Shown here: positions 1 through 9,968 of the stretch, piece after piece
How the letters are laid out: each line of letters opens with the position of its first letter
Position numbering within the stretch: the stretch's first letter is position 1
DNA from: Sideroxydans sp.
Lineage (GTDB): Bacteria > Pseudomonadota > Gammaproteobacteria > Burkholderiales > Gallionellaceae
Reading direction: 5' to 3'
NCBI GenBank assembly: GCA_028707175.1
Contig: JAQTUV010000001.1
Coordinates: 186,001 to 250,000, forward strand
Length of the DNA stretch: 64,000 bases
Program-made: the position numbers and the translations under genes
The notes under the pieces: generated by a model
Told to the model about the DNA's origin: nothing
The model's database searches: none
Seen by the model: the letters and a program-made list of their open reading frames with translations, nothing else

Positions 1-166
1 ACCTTCCGTGATGAAGGATTCTTATTCCATTCGCAATGCAGCATTGCAGGGACGTGTCACGTATTACACAACCCTCTCTGGCGCACGTGCAGCATGCCTC
101 GGTATGCATCACTTGGCTGAGTTGCAAGTCTATGACGTGCAATCGCTGCACCGTCGTTTTAATTAA
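1..166 (+). CDS. carB: Carbamoyl phosphate synthase large subunit, C-terminal end (partial)
   Basis: Only the last 54 codons are in the window; the reading frame starts at base 2 and stops with TAA at 164-166. The residues resemble the end of the CarB allosteric (MGS-like) domain, with the typical GRVTYYTTLSGARAA stretch followed by a short tail. CarB makes carbamoyl phosphate from bicarbonate, ammonia (delivered from glutamine by CarA) and ATP for pyrimidine and arginine synthesis in the cytoplasm. It is followed 11 bases later by greA, a common proteobacterial order (carA-carB-greA), so the two are probably co-transcribed. The identification is supported by the motif plus the neighbour; the bulk of the gene is outside the window. 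Confidence 0.85.
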   Translation, partial: PSVMKDSYSIRNAALQGRVTYYTTLSGARAACLGMHHLAELQVYDVQSLHRRFN

Positions 167-177
167 GGAAGCATCTC

Positions 178-654
178 ATGAGTAAGGTTCCATTGACGGT
201 AGTCGGCGCAGAGATTTTGCGCAAAGAATTGCACAATCTTAAAACGGTAGAACGTCCTTCTGTTATTAATGCAATTTCAGAAGCGCGTGCGCAAGGTGAC
301 TTGTCTGAAAACGCTGAGTACGAAGCAGCTAAAGAGAAACAATCGTTTGTCGAGGGGCGCATTATTGAATTGGAATTCAAGCTCGGCAGTGCGCAGATCA
401 TCGATCCTAAAACACTGAATGCAGATGGTCGTTGCGTATTTGGTTCAACCGTGATTTTGGAAGATACCAACAGCGGTGATGTGGTGACATATCAAATTGT
501 TGGTGAAGACGAGGCGGATATTAAAAAACGCAAGATATCAATCAAGTCGCCTATTGCGCGTGCATTGATTGGTAAGTCGAGTGGTGACATTGCTGAAGTT
601 CAGGCACCAGGCGGCGTGCGTGAGTACGAGGTGGTGGAAGTTCAGTACGTTTGA
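178..654 (+). CDS. greA: Transcription elongation factor GreA
   Basis: GreA enters the secondary channel of RNA polymerase and stimulates cleavage of backtracked RNA, rescuing stalled elongation complexes. The 158-residue product has the usual family length. Residues 1-75 form the N-terminal coiled coil, including the acidic tip motif GDLSENAEY that positions the catalytic metal. Residues 80-158 are the C-terminal FKBP-like domain with the characteristic SPIARALIGK stretch. The ATG at 178 is preceded by AAGGA (167-171), which supports this start. It lies directly after carB and ends in front of a hairpin at 664-694 that separates it from the convergent yhbY. Confidence 0.97.
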   Translation: MSKVPLTVVGAEILRKELHNLKTVERPSVINAISEARAQGDLSENAEYEAAKEKQSFVEGRIIELEFKLGSAQIIDPKTLNADGRCVFGSTVILEDTNSGDVVTYQIVGEDEADIKKRKISIKSPIARALIGKSSGDIAEVQAPGGVREYEVVEVQYV

Positions 655-663
655 GTTGGATGG

Positions 664-694
664 CAGTCACAGAAAGTGGAAACTTCTGTGACTG
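664..694. terminator. Hairpin between convergent greA and yhbY
   Basis: An 11-bp perfect inverted repeat (CAGTCACAGAA / TTCTGTGACTG) with a 9-base loop sits between the stops of greA (+) and yhbY (-). There is no strong T-run on either side, so it is not a textbook intrinsic terminator. It could stabilise the 3' ends of both transcripts or act with Rho. Confidence 0.5.
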
Positions 695-709
695 AGTCGC
701 GTAGGTTCT

Positions 710-1054
710 TTAGGTTCGACTGCCCAATTGCTTCTTAGTAAGTGTTTTCCCCTTGCGCCTTTTTGGTGCTTGCGCAATGGCAACTGCGAGCGGGCGGTAG
801 ATCACTAATATTTTGCCGATGCGTTGTACAGGTCCAGCATTAAGCGCTTCGCAGATTTCTGTCATCATGATGGCGCGAGCGTCGCGGTCATCATTCATTA
901 CGCGGACTTTTAGTAAATCGTGACTTTTTAAGGAGCGCTCAATTTCGTCAAGCACTGCGGGCGTAAGGCCGGCGTTGCCAATAATGACGACTGGTTTGAG
1001 GGCGTGGGCGCGACCTTTAAGTTCGAGGCGCTGCGATACAGATAGATTCAACAT
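710..1054 (-). CDS. yhbY: YhbY family RNA-binding protein (CRM domain)
   Basis: A small CRS1-YhbY (CRM) domain protein that associates with pre-50S ribosomal subunits in bacteria. The 114-residue product carries the CRM fold over residues 1-97, with the signature GNAGLTPAVLDEI corresponding to the conserved GxxG-like loop, followed by a basic tail (KRRKGKTLTKKQ) suited to RNA binding. Its neighbour rlmE, divergently transcribed 36 bases away, methylates 23S rRNA, so both promoters share a very short region and both products act in large-subunit assembly. The greA-yhbY-rlmE-ftsH order is common in beta- and gammaproteobacteria. Confidence 0.93.
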   Translation of the reverse strand: MLNLSVSQRLELKGRAHALKPVVIIGNAGLTPAVLDEIERSLKSHDLLKVRVMNDDRDARAIMMTEICEALNAGPVQRIGKILVIYRPLAVAIAQAPKRRKGKTLTKKQLGSRT

Positions 1055-1090
1055 ATTGACCTTATTCGATTAAGGCGCGGATTCTAAACG

Positions 1091-1714
1091 ATGAAGGCTA
1101 CTAAAACCAGCAAACAATGGATGATGGAGCACGTGAATGATCCCTATGTGCAACGTGCACAGAAAGAGGGCTATCGTTCACGTGCGGCCTATAAATTGAT
1201 GGAACTGGATGAGCGCGACAATCTCATTAAGCCGGGGATGGTGGTGGTTGATTTAGGTGCAACGCCCGGTGGTTGGTGCCAAGTCGTGGCTAAGAAGATG
1301 GGGATGCAGGGTAGGATCATCGCGCTCGATTTGCTGCCCCTACAACCGCTTCCTCGCGTCGAATTTATTCAAGGTGACTTCCGTGAGGACAGCGTTTTGG
1401 TGCAGCTTGAAAAGATGCTGGATGGGCGTCAGATTGGCCTTGTAATGTCGGATATGGCCCCCAATATCAGTGGCGTTGGTTCTGCAGATCAAGCACGTTC
1501 GATGTATTTGGCTGAACTGGCTTTAGATTTTGCGGTGAAACACTTAACGCCAGGCGGTTCTTTTGTGGTGAAGATATTCCAAGGGGTCGGTTTTGAGGAT
1601 TATCTAAAGTTAGCAAGAGGCCACTTTGAGAAAGTGGTGACACGAAAGCCTAAAGCATCTCGTGATCGTAGTAGCGAACAGTACCTCGTTGGTCTGGGTA
1701 AGCTTGAGAAATAA
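1091..1714 (+). CDS. rlmE: 23S rRNA (uridine-2552-2'-O)-methyltransferase RlmE (FtsJ/RrmJ)
   Basis: RlmE uses S-adenosylmethionine to methylate the ribose of U2552 in the A-loop of 23S rRNA, a late step of 50S maturation. The 207-residue product is family length. The SAM-binding motif [12 protein letters not shown] lies near residues 52-62. The K-D-K-E catalytic tetrad of the family can be followed: the lysine of the AAYKL motif, the aspartate of SDMAPN, the lysine of VVKIFQG and the glutamate of SSEQYLV near the C-terminus. It precedes ftsH by about 50 bases, the classical ftsJ-ftsH pair, and is probably co-transcribed with it. Confidence 0.96.
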   Translation: MKATKTSKQWMMEHVNDPYVQRAQKEGYRSRAAYKLMELDERDNLIKPGMVVVDLGATPGGWCQVVAKKMGMQGRIIALDLLPLQPLPRVEFIQGDFREDSVLVQLEKMLDGRQIGLVMSDMAPNISGVGSADQARSMYLAELALDFAVKHLTPGGSFVVKIFQGVGFEDYLKLARGHFEKVVTRKPKASRDRSSEQYLVGLGKLEK

Positions 1715-1765
1715 GCACGGACAGTGTCTAATGCAACTTCGTTTTTCGCTCGGTAAGGAGCTGGT

Positions 1766-3670
1766 GTGAATAATCTATTCAAGAGTGTCGGGATATGGAT
1801 GGTCGTAGCGTTAGTGCTGATGACCGTATTCAATCAATTCAATGCGCGTCAGCAATCGACGGCGCAGGTGCAGTTGGATTATTCACAATTCTTGGAAGAA
1901 GTGAAGGCCGGTCATGTCGACAAAGTGACGATCGAGGGGCGTACGCTTAAAGCGACTTCAACCGATGGAAAACGCATCACCACTTTTGCGCCAAGTGATA
2001 TTTGGTTGGTTTCTGATTTGCTGAAATACGGCGTTAAAGTCGAAGCTAAACCAGAAGAAGAGCAAAGTTTCCTCAGCCAAGTGTTTATTTCATGGTTTCC
2101 GATGCTGCTGTTGATTGGCGTTTGGATATTCTTCATGCGTCAGATGCAGGGCGGTGGCAAGGGGGGGGCGTTCTCCTTTGGTAAGAGTAAAGCTCGCATG
2201 TTGGATGAAGCTAAAGAGCGCGTTACGTTTGCCGATGTGGCTGGTTGCGACGAAGCAAAAGAAGAAGTTTCCGAGCTGGTCGATTTCCTGCGTGATCCTA
2301 CAAAATTCCAAAATCTGGGTGGACGTATTCCCCGCGGTGTATTGATGGTGGGTAGCCCTGGTACGGGTAAGACACTGTTGGCTAAAGCGATTGCCGGTGA
2401 AGCCAAAGTTCCTTTCTTTTCTATCTCTGGCTCTGATTTCGTTGAGATGTTCGTGGGGGTCGGTGCTGCGCGTGTGCGCGACATGTTCGAGCAGGCCAAG
2501 AAACACGCCCCGTGCATCATTTTTATCGATGAGATCGATGCGGTTGGCCGTCAGCGTGGTGCCGGCCTGGGTGGTGGAAACGATGAGCGTGAGCAAACGT
2601 TGAATGCCTTACTTGTTGAAATGGATGGCTTCGAAGGCGCGAGTGGTGTGATCGTCATCGCTGCGACTAACCGTCCTGATGTGTTGGATGCGGCGTTGTT
2701 GCGTCCTGGACGTTTTGACCGTCAAGTGGTCGTGCCATTGCCAGATATCCGTGGTCGTGAACAGATATTGATGGTGCACATGCGCAAAGTACCTGCTGCG
2801 CCGGATGTGAATGCCAATGTATTGGCACGCGGCACGCCAGGGATGTCTGGTGCTGACTTGGCAAATCTGGTCAATGAAGCTGCGTTGTTCGCGGCGCGTC
2901 GAGGCAAACGTTTTGTTGAGATGGACGATTTTGAATCTGCCAAAGATAAGATTTTCATGGGTGCGGAACGTCGCGGTATGGTGATGCCAGAGGAAGAGCG
3001 TCGCAACACGGCCTATCACGAATCTGGCCATGCCTTGGTGGCGCGTCTGATGCCGAAGACTGACCCAGTACATAAAGTGACTATCATTCCACGTGGTCGG
3101 GCTTTAGGCTTGACGATGCAACTACCATCGGAAGATCGTTATAGCATGGACAAGATACGTATCTTGTCGACTATCGCAGTGTTGTTTGGCGGGCGTATCG
3201 CGGAGGAGGTGTTCATGGGGCAGATGACCACGGGCGCATCTAATGACTTTGAACGCGCTACTGATATGGCGCGCAAAATGGTCACACAGTGGGGGATGTC
3301 CGACGCACTGGGAACGATGGTATACGGTGAGAATGAAGGCGAAGTTTTTCTAGGGCGTTCTGTCACGACCCACAAGAACATCTCAGAAACAACCATGCAG
3401 AAAGTGGATGCTGAGATACGTCGTATTCTGGATGAGCAATATGCGCTAGCGCGCAAATTGATTGAAGAGAATCGCGACAAAATGGAGGCGATGACCAAGG
3501 CTTTGCTTGAGTGGGAAACCATTGATGCGAATCAAATTGATGACATCATGTCCGGTAAACCTCCGCGTGAGCCTAAGGTGAGTCAAGCAACTCAATCTGC
3601 GGAACCTCCGAAAGATGATGCGCCGACTGCGCCAGCTACGCCCCCTGTAGCCCCGGCACAAGAAGGTTGA
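1766..3670 (+). CDS. ftsH: ATP-dependent zinc metalloprotease FtsH
   Basis: Membrane-anchored AAA+ protease that degrades misassembled membrane proteins and short-lived regulators, in E. coli including LpxC and sigma-32. The 634-residue product has two N-terminal membrane segments (about residues 6-23 and 110-128) enclosing a periplasmic loop. The AAA module follows, with Walker A GSPGTGKT near residue 195 and Walker [12 protein letters not shown]. The zinc site HESGH lies near residue 418. The last 30 residues are Pro/Ala-rich and variable in the family. The start is GTG at 1766, supported by TAAGGAG at 1754-1760. LapB, which in enterics controls LpxC turnover by FtsH, is encoded at 47142, an indirect functional link. 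A terminator follows at 3681. Confidence 0.98.
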   Translation: MNNLFKSVGIWMVVALVLMTVFNQFNARQQSTAQVQLDYSQFLEEVKAGHVDKVTIEGRTLKATSTDGKRITTFAPSDIWLVSDLLKYGVKVEAKPEEEQSFLSQVFISWFPMLLLIGVWIFFMRQMQGGGKGGAFSFGKSKARMLDEAKERVTFADVAGCDEAKEEVSELVDFLRDPTKFQNLGGRIPRGVLMVGSPGTGKTLLAKAIAGEAKVPFFSISGSDFVEMFVGVGAARVRDMFEQAKKHAPCIIFIDEIDAVGRQRGAGLGGGNDEREQTLNALLVEMDGFEGASGVIVIAATNRPDVLDAALLRPGRFDRQVVVPLPDIRGREQILMVHMRKVPAAPDVNANVLARGTPGMSGADLANLVNEAALFAARRGKRFVEMDDFESAKDKIFMGAERRGMVMPEEERRNTAYHESGHALVARLMPKTDPVHKVTIIPRGRALGLTMQLPSEDRYSMDKIRILSTIAVLFGGRIAEEVFMGQMTTGASNDFERATDMARKMVTQWGMSDALGTMVYGENEGEVFLGRSVTTHKNISETTMQKVDAEIRRILDEQYALARKLIEENRDKMEAMTKALLEWETIDANQIDDIMSGKPPREPKVSQATQSAEPPKDDAPTAPATPPVAPAQEG

Positions 3671-3680
3671 AACGAGAGGG

Positions 3681-3712
3681 CTAAGCAATCTAGTTGCTTA
3701 GTCCTTTTTTTC
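3681..3712 (+). terminator. Intrinsic terminator after ftsH
   Basis: The 8-bp perfect stem CTAAGCAA/TTGCTTAG with a 5-base loop is followed by TCCTTTTTTT. This is a standard Rho-independent terminator 10 bases after the ftsH stop. It lies immediately before the folP ATG at 3721, so folP needs read-through or a promoter inside this short region. Confidence 0.85.
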
Positions 3713-3720
3713 CACGTTGT

Positions 3721-4554
3721 ATGTTCTTACGCTGCGGTAATCACCTTTTATCTTTTGAGCGCACGCTCGTGATGGGTATTGTTAATGTCACCCCAGATTC
3801 TTTTTCGGATGGGGGGCATTACGCAACCACGCAAGCCGCTATCCAACACGCCTTAAATCAAATTCAAAATGGCGCCGATATACTTGATATTGGCGGAGAG
3901 TCAACGCGACCTGGTGCATCAATAGTCAGCGAACAAGAAGAATTGGATCGTGTGCTTCCTGTCATTGAAGGATTGCGCGGGATTGAGGTGCCTATTTCGA
4001 TTGATACCTACAAGCCGCGTGTGATGCAGGCGGCACTGGCCGCTGGGGCATGTATCGTTAATGATGTGAATGCGCTACAGGCTGAGGGGGCGTTAGATGT
4101 CGTTGTGAAGAGCAATGCAGCCGTATGTTTGATGCATAAGCAGGGCGCTCCTCAAACAATGCAAGATTCCCCAATCTACAAGAATGTCACTGACGAAGTC
4201 CTAGCATTTTTGCGTGAGCGAATCGCCGCTATGGATAACGTCGGGATTTCTCATGACCGCATTATCGTTGATCCTGGTTTTGGATTTGGTAAGACGCTTG
4301 CACACAATCTTGAGCTTTTCAAAAACTTGCCCAGACTGAGCGGCTTGGGTATGCCTTTATTGGCGGGATTGTCACGAAAATCCATGTTGGGTATGTTGAC
4401 TGGGCGTGATGTGAATGAACGAATGGTATCTAGTGTTACCGCATCTTTATTAGCTGCGCAATTGGGGGCATCTATAGTTAGGGTACATGATGTACGCGAG
4501 ATGGTTGATGCGTTAAAGATTTGGAATTCTGTTAGAGAGGGATCATATGAGTAG
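3721..4554 (+). CDS. folP: Dihydropteroate synthase
   Basis: FolP condenses 6-hydroxymethyl-7,8-dihydropterin pyrophosphate with p-aminobenzoate to give dihydropteroate in folate synthesis; it is the sulfonamide target. The product is 277 residues. Visible motifs are [15 protein letters not shown] near the N-terminus (pterin/diphosphate binding), [11 protein letters not shown], the IDTYKP strand, VDPGFGFGK and SRKSMLG. The frame is open upstream to a TTG at 3694, but that codon lies inside the ftsH terminator hairpin, so ATG 3721 is preferred. The gene overlaps glmM by 8 bases, indicating translational coupling. The ftsH-folP-glmM order is widespread in proteobacteria. Confidence 0.95.
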   Translation: MFLRCGNHLLSFERTLVMGIVNVTPDSFSDGGHYATTQAAIQHALNQIQNGADILDIGGESTRPGASIVSEQEELDRVLPVIEGLRGIEVPISIDTYKPRVMQAALAAGACIVNDVNALQAEGALDVVVKSNAAVCLMHKQGAPQTMQDSPIYKNVTDEVLAFLRERIAAMDNVGISHDRIIVDPGFGFGKTLAHNLELFKNLPRLSGLGMPLLAGLSRKSMLGMLTGRDVNERMVSSVTASLLAAQLGASIVRVHDVREMVDALKIWNSVREGSYE

Positions 4555-5902
4555 AAAATATTTCGGGACGGATGGTGTACGTGGGCGTGTTGGTGATCAT
4601 CCTATTACTCCCCAATTTGTGATGCATTTGGGATATGCCGCAGGTAAGGTACTCGCGACTGCTGAGCATAGTTGTGGAGAGCGTCCCGCTGTGCTGATCG
4701 GTAAGGACACTCGAATTTCAGGATATATGCTGGAGTCCGCTCTAGAGGCTGGCTTGATCGCAGCAGGAATTGATGTTTATTTGGCAGGTCCGATACCTAC
4801 CCCCGCGGTGGCCTATTTAACACGTGCTCTGCGTTTGCAGGCTGGCGTGGTGATCTCCGCATCGCACAATCCATTCGAAGACAATGGGATCAAGTTTTTT
4901 TCAGGAAGTGGAACCAAGCTGCCTGATGCAGTCGAACTGGCCATCGAAGATGAGTTGGATAAACCGATGCAAACCAACTCTTCAGATGGTTTAGGTAAAG
5001 CTAAGCGTATTGATGATGCTGTCGGCAGATATATTGAATTCTGCAAAAGTACCTTCCCTGCTGATATGGACTTGCGAGGTTTGAAAATTGTTGTGGACTG
5101 CGCTCATGGTGCCACGTACCACATCGCTGGACACGTCTTCCACGAGCTTGGCGCAGATGTGGTGACGATTGGTGCGCAACCTAACGGAAAAAACATCAAT
5201 GATGGTTATGGGGCGACAAAGCCTCAAAATCTTCAAAAAGCAGTTGTTGAGCATAAGGCTGATATCGGACTTGCGTTGGATGGGGATGGTGATCGCCTCA
5301 TTATGGTGGATGCGGATGGTTATTTATATGATGGAGATCAATTGCTCTATGTCATCGCAAAGCATCGTCAATCCATAGGCAAGATGATGGGAGGGGTGGT
5401 GGGTACATTGATGACCAACTTGGCCTTTGAGCACGCTATGCGCCGTTTGGATATCCCTTTTGCACGGGCTAAGGTGGGTGATCGCTATGTAATGGAAGTC
5501 TTGCAGCAAAAAGGCTGGCAACTAGGTGGTGAGAATTCAGGTCACATCCTCTGTTTAGATAAACACAGTACGGGGGATGGAATTGTCTCCGCGTTGCAAG
5601 TATTGGAAGCTTTGCGGTCAAGCAAGCAGACACTTGCACAGGCTGCGCAAGACTTAGTGATGTATCCGCAGATTCTTATAAATGTTCGTGTCTCAGGTAA
5701 GGCGGCTGAGTTGCTGGAACATCCCGCTGTCCAAACAGCATCAGATGAAGCGGAACGGATGTTGAACGGTAAAGGCCGCGTATTGTTGCGGCCATCGGGG
5801 ACCGAGCCATTGTTGCGCGTGATGGTGGAGGGGGAAGATGGTGTGTTGGTCAAACAATGTGCGGAGAAAATTGCGGCTGTCGTCAAAGGGATAGCGACTT
5901 AA
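4547..5902 (+). CDS. glmM: Phosphoglucosamine mutase
   Basis: GlmM interconverts glucosamine-6-phosphate and glucosamine-1-phosphate, feeding UDP-N-acetylglucosamine for peptidoglycan and LPS. The 451-residue product has the four domains of the alpha-phosphohexomutase family. The phosphoserine loop SASHNP places the catalytic serine at residue 106, the metal loop is DGDGDR, the sugar-binding motif is GGENSGH, and the C-terminal phosphate-binding loop is [11 protein letters not shown]. It begins inside the end of folP (8-base overlap) and is closed by a strong bidirectional terminator at 5922. Confidence 0.97.
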   Translation: MSRKYFGTDGVRGRVGDHPITPQFVMHLGYAAGKVLATAEHSCGERPAVLIGKDTRISGYMLESALEAGLIAAGIDVYLAGPIPTPAVAYLTRALRLQAGVVISASHNPFEDNGIKFFSGSGTKLPDAVELAIEDELDKPMQTNSSDGLGKAKRIDDAVGRYIEFCKSTFPADMDLRGLKIVVDCAHGATYHIAGHVFHELGADVVTIGAQPNGKNINDGYGATKPQNLQKAVVEHKADIGLALDGDGDRLIMVDADGYLYDGDQLLYVIAKHRQSIGKMMGGVVGTLMTNLAFEHAMRRLDIPFARAKVGDRYVMEVLQQKGWQLGGENSGHILCLDKHSTGDGIVSALQVLEALRSSKQTLAQAAQDLVMYPQILINVRVSGKAAELLEHPAVQTASDEAERMLNGKGRVLLRPSGTEPLLRVMVEGEDGVLVKQCAEKIAAVVKGIAT

Positions 5903-5921
5903 CTTTCCGATAGCCTAAACA

Positions 5922-5955
5922 AAAAAATGCCGAGCGATAACTCGGCATTTTTTTT
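5922..5955. terminator. Bidirectional terminator between glmM and pstB
   Basis: The hairpin AAAAAATGCCGAG-CGATAA-CTCGGCATTTTTTTT has a T-run on both strands. It therefore ends glmM transcription on the plus strand and pstB transcription on the minus strand. Confidence 0.93.
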
Positions 5956-6004
5956 GGGGCGATGTGCAAGCTTCAACTGCCCCGAAGATAAGACGTCACA
6001 GCGG

Positions 6005-6781
6005 TTAGCCGAAGCGGCCTGTGATGTAGTCTTCAGTTTCTGCTCGCTTTGGATTCGTGAATACACTGCTGGTATCACCGAATTCGATAAGGTCTCCTAG
6101 GTACATATAGGCCGTGAAGTCGGAGATGCGAGCAGCCTGTTGCATGTTGTGCGTAACGATGACGATGGTGAAGTCCTTCTTCAGTTCGTCGATCAGTTTT
6201 TCGATATGCGCGGTCGAGATAGGATCAAGCGCGGAAGTCGGTTCGTCTAGCAAAAGAACCTGTGGCTTTACCGCAATGGCGCGAGCAATGCATAGGCGCT
6301 GTTGTTGACCGCCAGAAAGGCCCGTGCCACTTTGTTTTAGTTTGTCTTTGACCTCGCCCCACAATGCGGCTTTTTTCAACGCCCATTCGACGCGTTCGTC
6401 CATCTCATTGCGATTGAGTTTTTCATAGAGCTTTACGCCGAACGCGATGTTGTCGTAGATGGACATCGGGAACGGAGTCGGCTTTTGGAACACCATACCA
6501 ATCTTGGCGCGAAGGGTGTTCAAATCCTGTTTCTTATCAAGAAGATTCTGCCCATCCAGCAATACTTCACCCGTGGCGCTCTGCTTAGGGTATAGCTGAT
6601 ACATGCGATTGAAGGTGCGTAGCAGTGTTGACTTGCCACAACCTGAGGGGCCGATGAATGCGGTGACCATTTTTTCGGGGATGGTCAGGTTAATGTCTTT
6701 CAGGGCGCGATAGTCGCCATAAAAGAAATTCAGATCGCGTACGATCAGTTTGGGTGTGGTGATGATAGCTTCGGCGGTCAT
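6005..6781 (-). CDS. pstB: Phosphate ABC transporter ATP-binding protein PstB
   Basis: ATPase subunit of the high-affinity phosphate importer PstSCAB, acting on the cytoplasmic face of PstA/PstC. The 258-residue product carries Walker [10 protein letters not shown] (residues 44-52), a Q-loop region ([15 protein letters not shown]) typical of PstB, the ABC signature LSGGQQQR near residue 155, Walker [13 protein letters not shown] and the switch histidine in [10 protein letters not shown]. It is the last gene of the minus-strand pstSCAB operon, 12 bases after pstA. No phoU follows, because the next gene downstream is the convergent glmM. Confidence 0.97.
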   Translation of the reverse strand: MTAEAIITTPKLIVRDLNFFYGDYRALKDINLTIPEKMVTAFIGPSGCGKSTLLRTFNRMYQLYPKQSATGEVLLDGQNLLDKKQDLNTLRAKIGMVFQKPTPFPMSIYDNIAFGVKLYEKLNRNEMDERVEWALKKAALWGEVKDKLKQSGTGLSGGQQQRLCIARAIAVKPQVLLLDEPTSALDPISTAHIEKLIDELKKDFTIVIVTHNMQQAARISDFTAYMYLGDLIEFGDTSSVFTNPKRAETEDYITGRFG

Positions 6782-6793
6782 TGCTATTCGTCC

Positions 6794-7651
6794 TTAGTGA
6801 CTGTTAGGGGTTTGGCGGAACATTACACGCGCCACGATATTTAGAATCAGTACGCTCAATGTGATGAGGAGTGCACCAGCCCATGCCAGACTTTGCCAGT
6901 CTTCGTAAGGGCTCATGGCGAACTGGAAGATGACCACAGGCAAGTTAGCCATCGGTTGGTTCATGTCTGTGCTCCAGAATTGGTTGTTCAACGCCGTGAA
7001 AAGTAAGGGCGCTGTCTCGCCACTGATGCGGGCGACTGCTAGTAACACACCCGTCAATATTCCTGCACGAGCTGCTCGCAAGGTCACGAAGTTGATGATC
7101 TTCCATTGGGGCGTTCCTAGTGCTGCTGCTGCTTCGCGCAAGCTATTGGGAATGAGGCGCAGCATATTCTCCGTAGTGCGGATAACCACAGGAATGACCA
7201 AAATAGAGAGTGCTATGGTGCCACCCCATCCTGAGAAGTGGCCGACCTTCATAACGTAAATCTCGTATACGAATAGACCGATGACAATGGAAGGGGCAGA
7301 CAGCAATACATCATTGATGAAGCGCGTGACTGGAGCTAGCCAGCCGCGTTGCCCGAACTCAGCCAGATAGGTTCCTGCGAGGATGCCGATCGGAGTGCCA
7401 ATAAATGTTGCAATGACGACCATCATCAAGCTGCCGAATATGGCGTTGACTAGTCCGCCACTACTACCTGGGGGCGGGGTGGTTTGCGTAAAGACATGCA
7501 TGCCCAATCCAGGAAGGCCATTCACCAGCAATGTCCACAAGATCCAGCCAAGCCAGAACAAGCCAAACAACATGGCGAGTACGGAGACGCCCAAACCGAC
7601 TGAATTGATGACGCGACGGCGCAAATAGAGATCAAACATATTAGGCACCAT
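6794..7651 (-). CDS. pstA: Phosphate ABC transporter permease PstA
   Basis: Inner-membrane permease subunit of the phosphate importer, which pairs with PstC to form the translocation path. The 285-residue product has about six hydrophobic segments and the permease EAA-type cytoplasmic loop ([15 protein letters not shown]) that docks PstB. The ATG at 7651 overlaps the pstC stop by 11 bases; an in-frame ATG four codons later (7639) is a possible alternative, since neither is well served by a ribosome binding site. Confidence 0.95.
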   Translation of the reverse strand: MVPNMFDLYLRRRVINSVGLGVSVLAMLFGLFWLGWILWTLLVNGLPGLGMHVFTQTTPPPGSSGGLVNAIFGSLMMVVIATFIGTPIGILAGTYLAEFGQRGWLAPVTRFINDVLLSAPSIVIGLFVYEIYVMKVGHFSGWGGTIALSILVIPVVIRTTENMLRLIPNSLREAAAALGTPQWKIINFVTLRAARAGILTGVLLAVARISGETAPLLFTALNNQFWSTDMNQPMANLPVVIFQFAMSPYEDWQSLAWAGALLITLSVLILNIVARVMFRQTPNSH

Positions 7652-8603
7652 GCCCTTCTCGTTGTTGCAATTTGTGTAACATCAGGCGAGCGAGTGAGAG
7701 CACGACGAATGTGATGAAGAATAAGATCAAGCCTAACTCAATGAGGGAGGAGGTATAAAGCTCTCCGACCGCTTCAGCAAATTCATTCGCAAGTGCTGAT
7801 GAGATGCTATTCCCTGGCATGAGAAGTGATTGGTTTAGTTCATGCGCATTGCCGATGACAAACGTAACCGCCATTGTTTCACCCAGAGCGCGTCCTAGGC
7901 CCAGCATGATGCCACCTACTACACCGATTTTTGTATAGGGCAGCACGACTTTCATCATCACTTCCCAAGTGGTTGCTCCCAAGCCATAGGCGGATTCTTT
8001 CAGCATGGTAGGGACAACATCAAATACATCTCGCATCACTGAAGCGATAAAAGGAATGATCATGATTGCCAAAATGATGCCGGCAGTCAGCATGCCAATC
8101 CCCATTGGGGGGCCTGAGAAGAAGGGGCCGATGAGAGGCCAAGTGCCAATATGATCGTTCAGCCAAGGCTCGACGTGGTCGGCAAACAAAGGGGCGAAGA
8201 CGAAAAGTCCCCACATGCCATAGATGATGCTAGGAATGCCAGCTAGTAATTCAACCGCGATACCCAGAGGGCGACGCATCCACTGCGGAGCGAGTTGCGT
8301 CAAAAAGATAGCGATGCCTAAACTTACCGGGATTGCGATAAGAAGCGCGATTCCGGAAGTAATCAGCGTGCCAACAATGGGAATGAGTGCGCCGTATTGA
8401 TCGTTGACGGGATCCCATTCTGGGCTGGTGATGAAGCCAAAGCCAAAAGCATGGATTGCAGGCATGCTGCCTACGACAAGGGACGCAATGATGGCTGCGA
8501 GCAATCCGAGTACGGAGAACGCCGCAAAGCGAGTCAGATTGCGAAACACTGAATCAAGGACCGTTTGTCGTTTGTGAAGCGATTCGCGAAGAAAGTTCGG
8601 CAT
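7641..8603 (-). CDS. pstC: Phosphate ABC transporter permease PstC
   Basis: Inner-membrane permease partner of PstA. The 320-residue product has an N-terminal cytoplasmic segment, a long hydrophobic first helix near residues 27-47, a periplasmic loop after it, and the EAA-like loop [14 protein letters not shown] in the second half. It lies 74 bases downstream of pstS in the operon; the intervening hairpin (8632-8653) could lower pstCAB expression relative to pstS, as is usual for ABC importers. It overlaps pstA. Confidence 0.95.
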   Translation of the reverse strand: MPNFLRESLHKRQTVLDSVFRNLTRFAAFSVLGLLAAIIASLVVGSMPAIHAFGFGFITSPEWDPVNDQYGALIPIVGTLITSGIALLIAIPVSLGIAIFLTQLAPQWMRRPLGIAVELLAGIPSIIYGMWGLFVFAPLFADHVEPWLNDHIGTWPLIGPFFSGPPMGIGMLTAGIILAIMIIPFIASVMRDVFDVVPTMLKESAYGLGATTWEVMMKVVLPYTKIGVVGGIMLGLGRALGETMAVTFVIGNAHELNQSLLMPGNSISSALANEFAEAVGELYTSSLIELGLILFFITFVVLSLARLMLHKLQQREGHGA

Positions 8604-8631
8604 GTTTGGGTCGATTATTTATAAATTAAGA

Positions 8632-8653
8632 CGGGGGCTAAGCATTGCCCCCG
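8632..8653 (-). terminator. GC-rich hairpin between pstS and pstC
   Basis: Perfect 7-bp stem CGGGGGC/GCCCCCG with an 8-base loop. No U-run follows on the minus strand, so it is more likely a 3' end stabiliser or partial attenuator separating abundant pstS mRNA from the permease genes than a full stop. Confidence 0.55.
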
Positions 8654-8677
8654 CGATGGTAACTTAGTACATGCAAA

Positions 8678-9724
8678 TTACTTCCAAAGTGCTTTGCCTG
8701 AACTGTCTTTGACTTGCTCTTTCCAAGCGTCATGGATGGTTGATTTTAGCTTTGCTGGTAGAGGGACGTAATCCAAGTCCGCCGCCATCTTGTCACCATT
8801 TGCGAAGGCCCAGTCAAAGAACTTAAGCACTTCTTTGGCATTTTCAATCTTCTCGGGAGCTTTGGGGATCAATACGAAAGTGGCTCCAGTAATCGGCCAA
8901 CTCGCACTTCCCGGTTCGTTAGTTAGAATCTCGTAGAAGCCGTTGTTCTTATCCCACTTGGCATTTGCAGCAGCAGCCTTAAAGCTGTCGTCGTTAGGTT
9001 TGACGAATTGACCATCGCGGTTCTTCAGTTGTACGAAATTCATCTTGTTTTGTAACGCATAAGCGTATTCCACATAACCGATAGAATTTTTGATTGTTTG
9101 TACGAAAGATGCGACGCCTTCGTTACCCTTGCCCCCTGTGCCAACGGGCCACTTCACAGCTTTGTCTGCACCGACATCAGATTTCCATGAGGCGCTGATT
9201 TGCGCTAGATAGGTAGTGAAGATGAAGGTGGTGCCAGATCCATCGGCACGATGTACGACAGTGATTGCTTTGTCAGGCAAGGCGAGGCTGGCATTATCAG
9301 CAACGATGCGTGGGTCATTCCATTTTGTGATCTTGCCTTGATAGATGTCAGCTAACACATCGCTGCTCAACTTCAATGTTCCAGCAGAGACTCCTGCGAG
9401 GTTAACGACGGGCACGACTCCCCCGATGACCGTTGGGAATTGACTGAGACCGCTCTTAGCAAGCTCTTCAGGGCGAAGTGGGGCGTCTGAGGCGCCAAAA
9501 TCTACGGTCTTGGCTTGAATTTGTTTGATGCCACCACCGGATCCGATAGATTGATAGTTCATGCCTGCGCCAGTCTGAGCTTTGTACGCCTCAGCCCATT
9601 TGGCATAGATTGGGTAGGGGAATGTTGCGCCAGCGCCTGTAATATTGGCCGCCATTGCGCTTGCAGATGCAAGCAAAGTTGCTGACAGTGTCGCGATTCG
9701 TAGAATCGAATTCATCTTATCCAT
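8678..9724 (-). CDS. pstS: Periplasmic phosphate-binding protein PstS
   Basis: Binds inorganic phosphate in the periplasm with high affinity and delivers it to PstCA. The 348-residue product has a classical signal peptide with probable cleavage after ASAMA near residue 28. The mature part begins ITGAGATFPYPIYAKW and contains the phosphate-contact motifs SIGSGGGIKQ, FGASDAPL and HRADGSGTTFIFT. It is the first gene of the pst operon. The ATG at 9724 was chosen; ATG at 9715 (three codons later) would also leave a good signal peptide. A candidate Pho box lies 88-105 bases upstream. Confidence 0.96.
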   Translation of the reverse strand: MDKMNSILRIATLSATLLASASAMAANITGAGATFPYPIYAKWAEAYKAQTGAGMNYQSIGSGGGIKQIQAKTVDFGASDAPLRPEELAKSGLSQFPTVIGGVVPVVNLAGVSAGTLKLSSDVLADIYQGKITKWNDPRIVADNASLALPDKAITVVHRADGSGTTFIFTTYLAQISASWKSDVGADKAVKWPVGTGGKGNEGVASFVQTIKNSIGYVEYAYALQNKMNFVQLKNRDGQFVKPNDDSFKAAAANAKWDKNNGFYEILTNEPGSASWPITGATFVLIPKAPEKIENAKEVLKFFDWAFANGDKMAADLDYVPLPAKLKSTIHDAWKEQVKDSSGKALWK

Positions 9725-9795
9725 AATTCTTTAAATTCCTTAATTCTGTTGATGTTGAGCGGCTAATAAGCACATACAGAAAATCTATGGGGCGC

Positions 9796-9829
9796 ATCCT
9801 AAGTTAAGTATGTTACGTAATTATTACAC
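9796..9829 (-). promoter_or_regulatory. Candidate Pho box and -10 element for pstSCAB
   Basis: Read on the minus strand, GTGTAAT-AATT-ACGTAAC (9829-9812) matches the 7-4-7 layout of the PhoB box (CTGTCAT-AWAW-CTGTCAY) at about 9 of 14 positions and has an all-A/T spacer. Ten bases later comes TAGGAT (9801-9796), a reasonable -10 for a PhoB-dependent promoter, giving a leader of about 65 bases before pstS. This is pattern matching only; the box is imperfect. Confidence 0.4.
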
Positions 9830-9968
9830 AATCGCAATAACTGGTTGCCAAGCTGAATAATCGGTAGCTTCAGTCAACCATTATCTGCAAGTAGTGGAAC
9901 TGTCGGATTGACCGAGATGCGTTTCATCGTTACTATCTCGAACCTCAAAACGTATAAAAAGAAACCAA

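Noticed and set aside
2090-2596. Long open frames opposite ftsH, gyrA, nuo and rpsA genes
   Set aside because: They lie antisense or out of frame within strongly conserved genes and have no family features of their own; they reflect codon bias.
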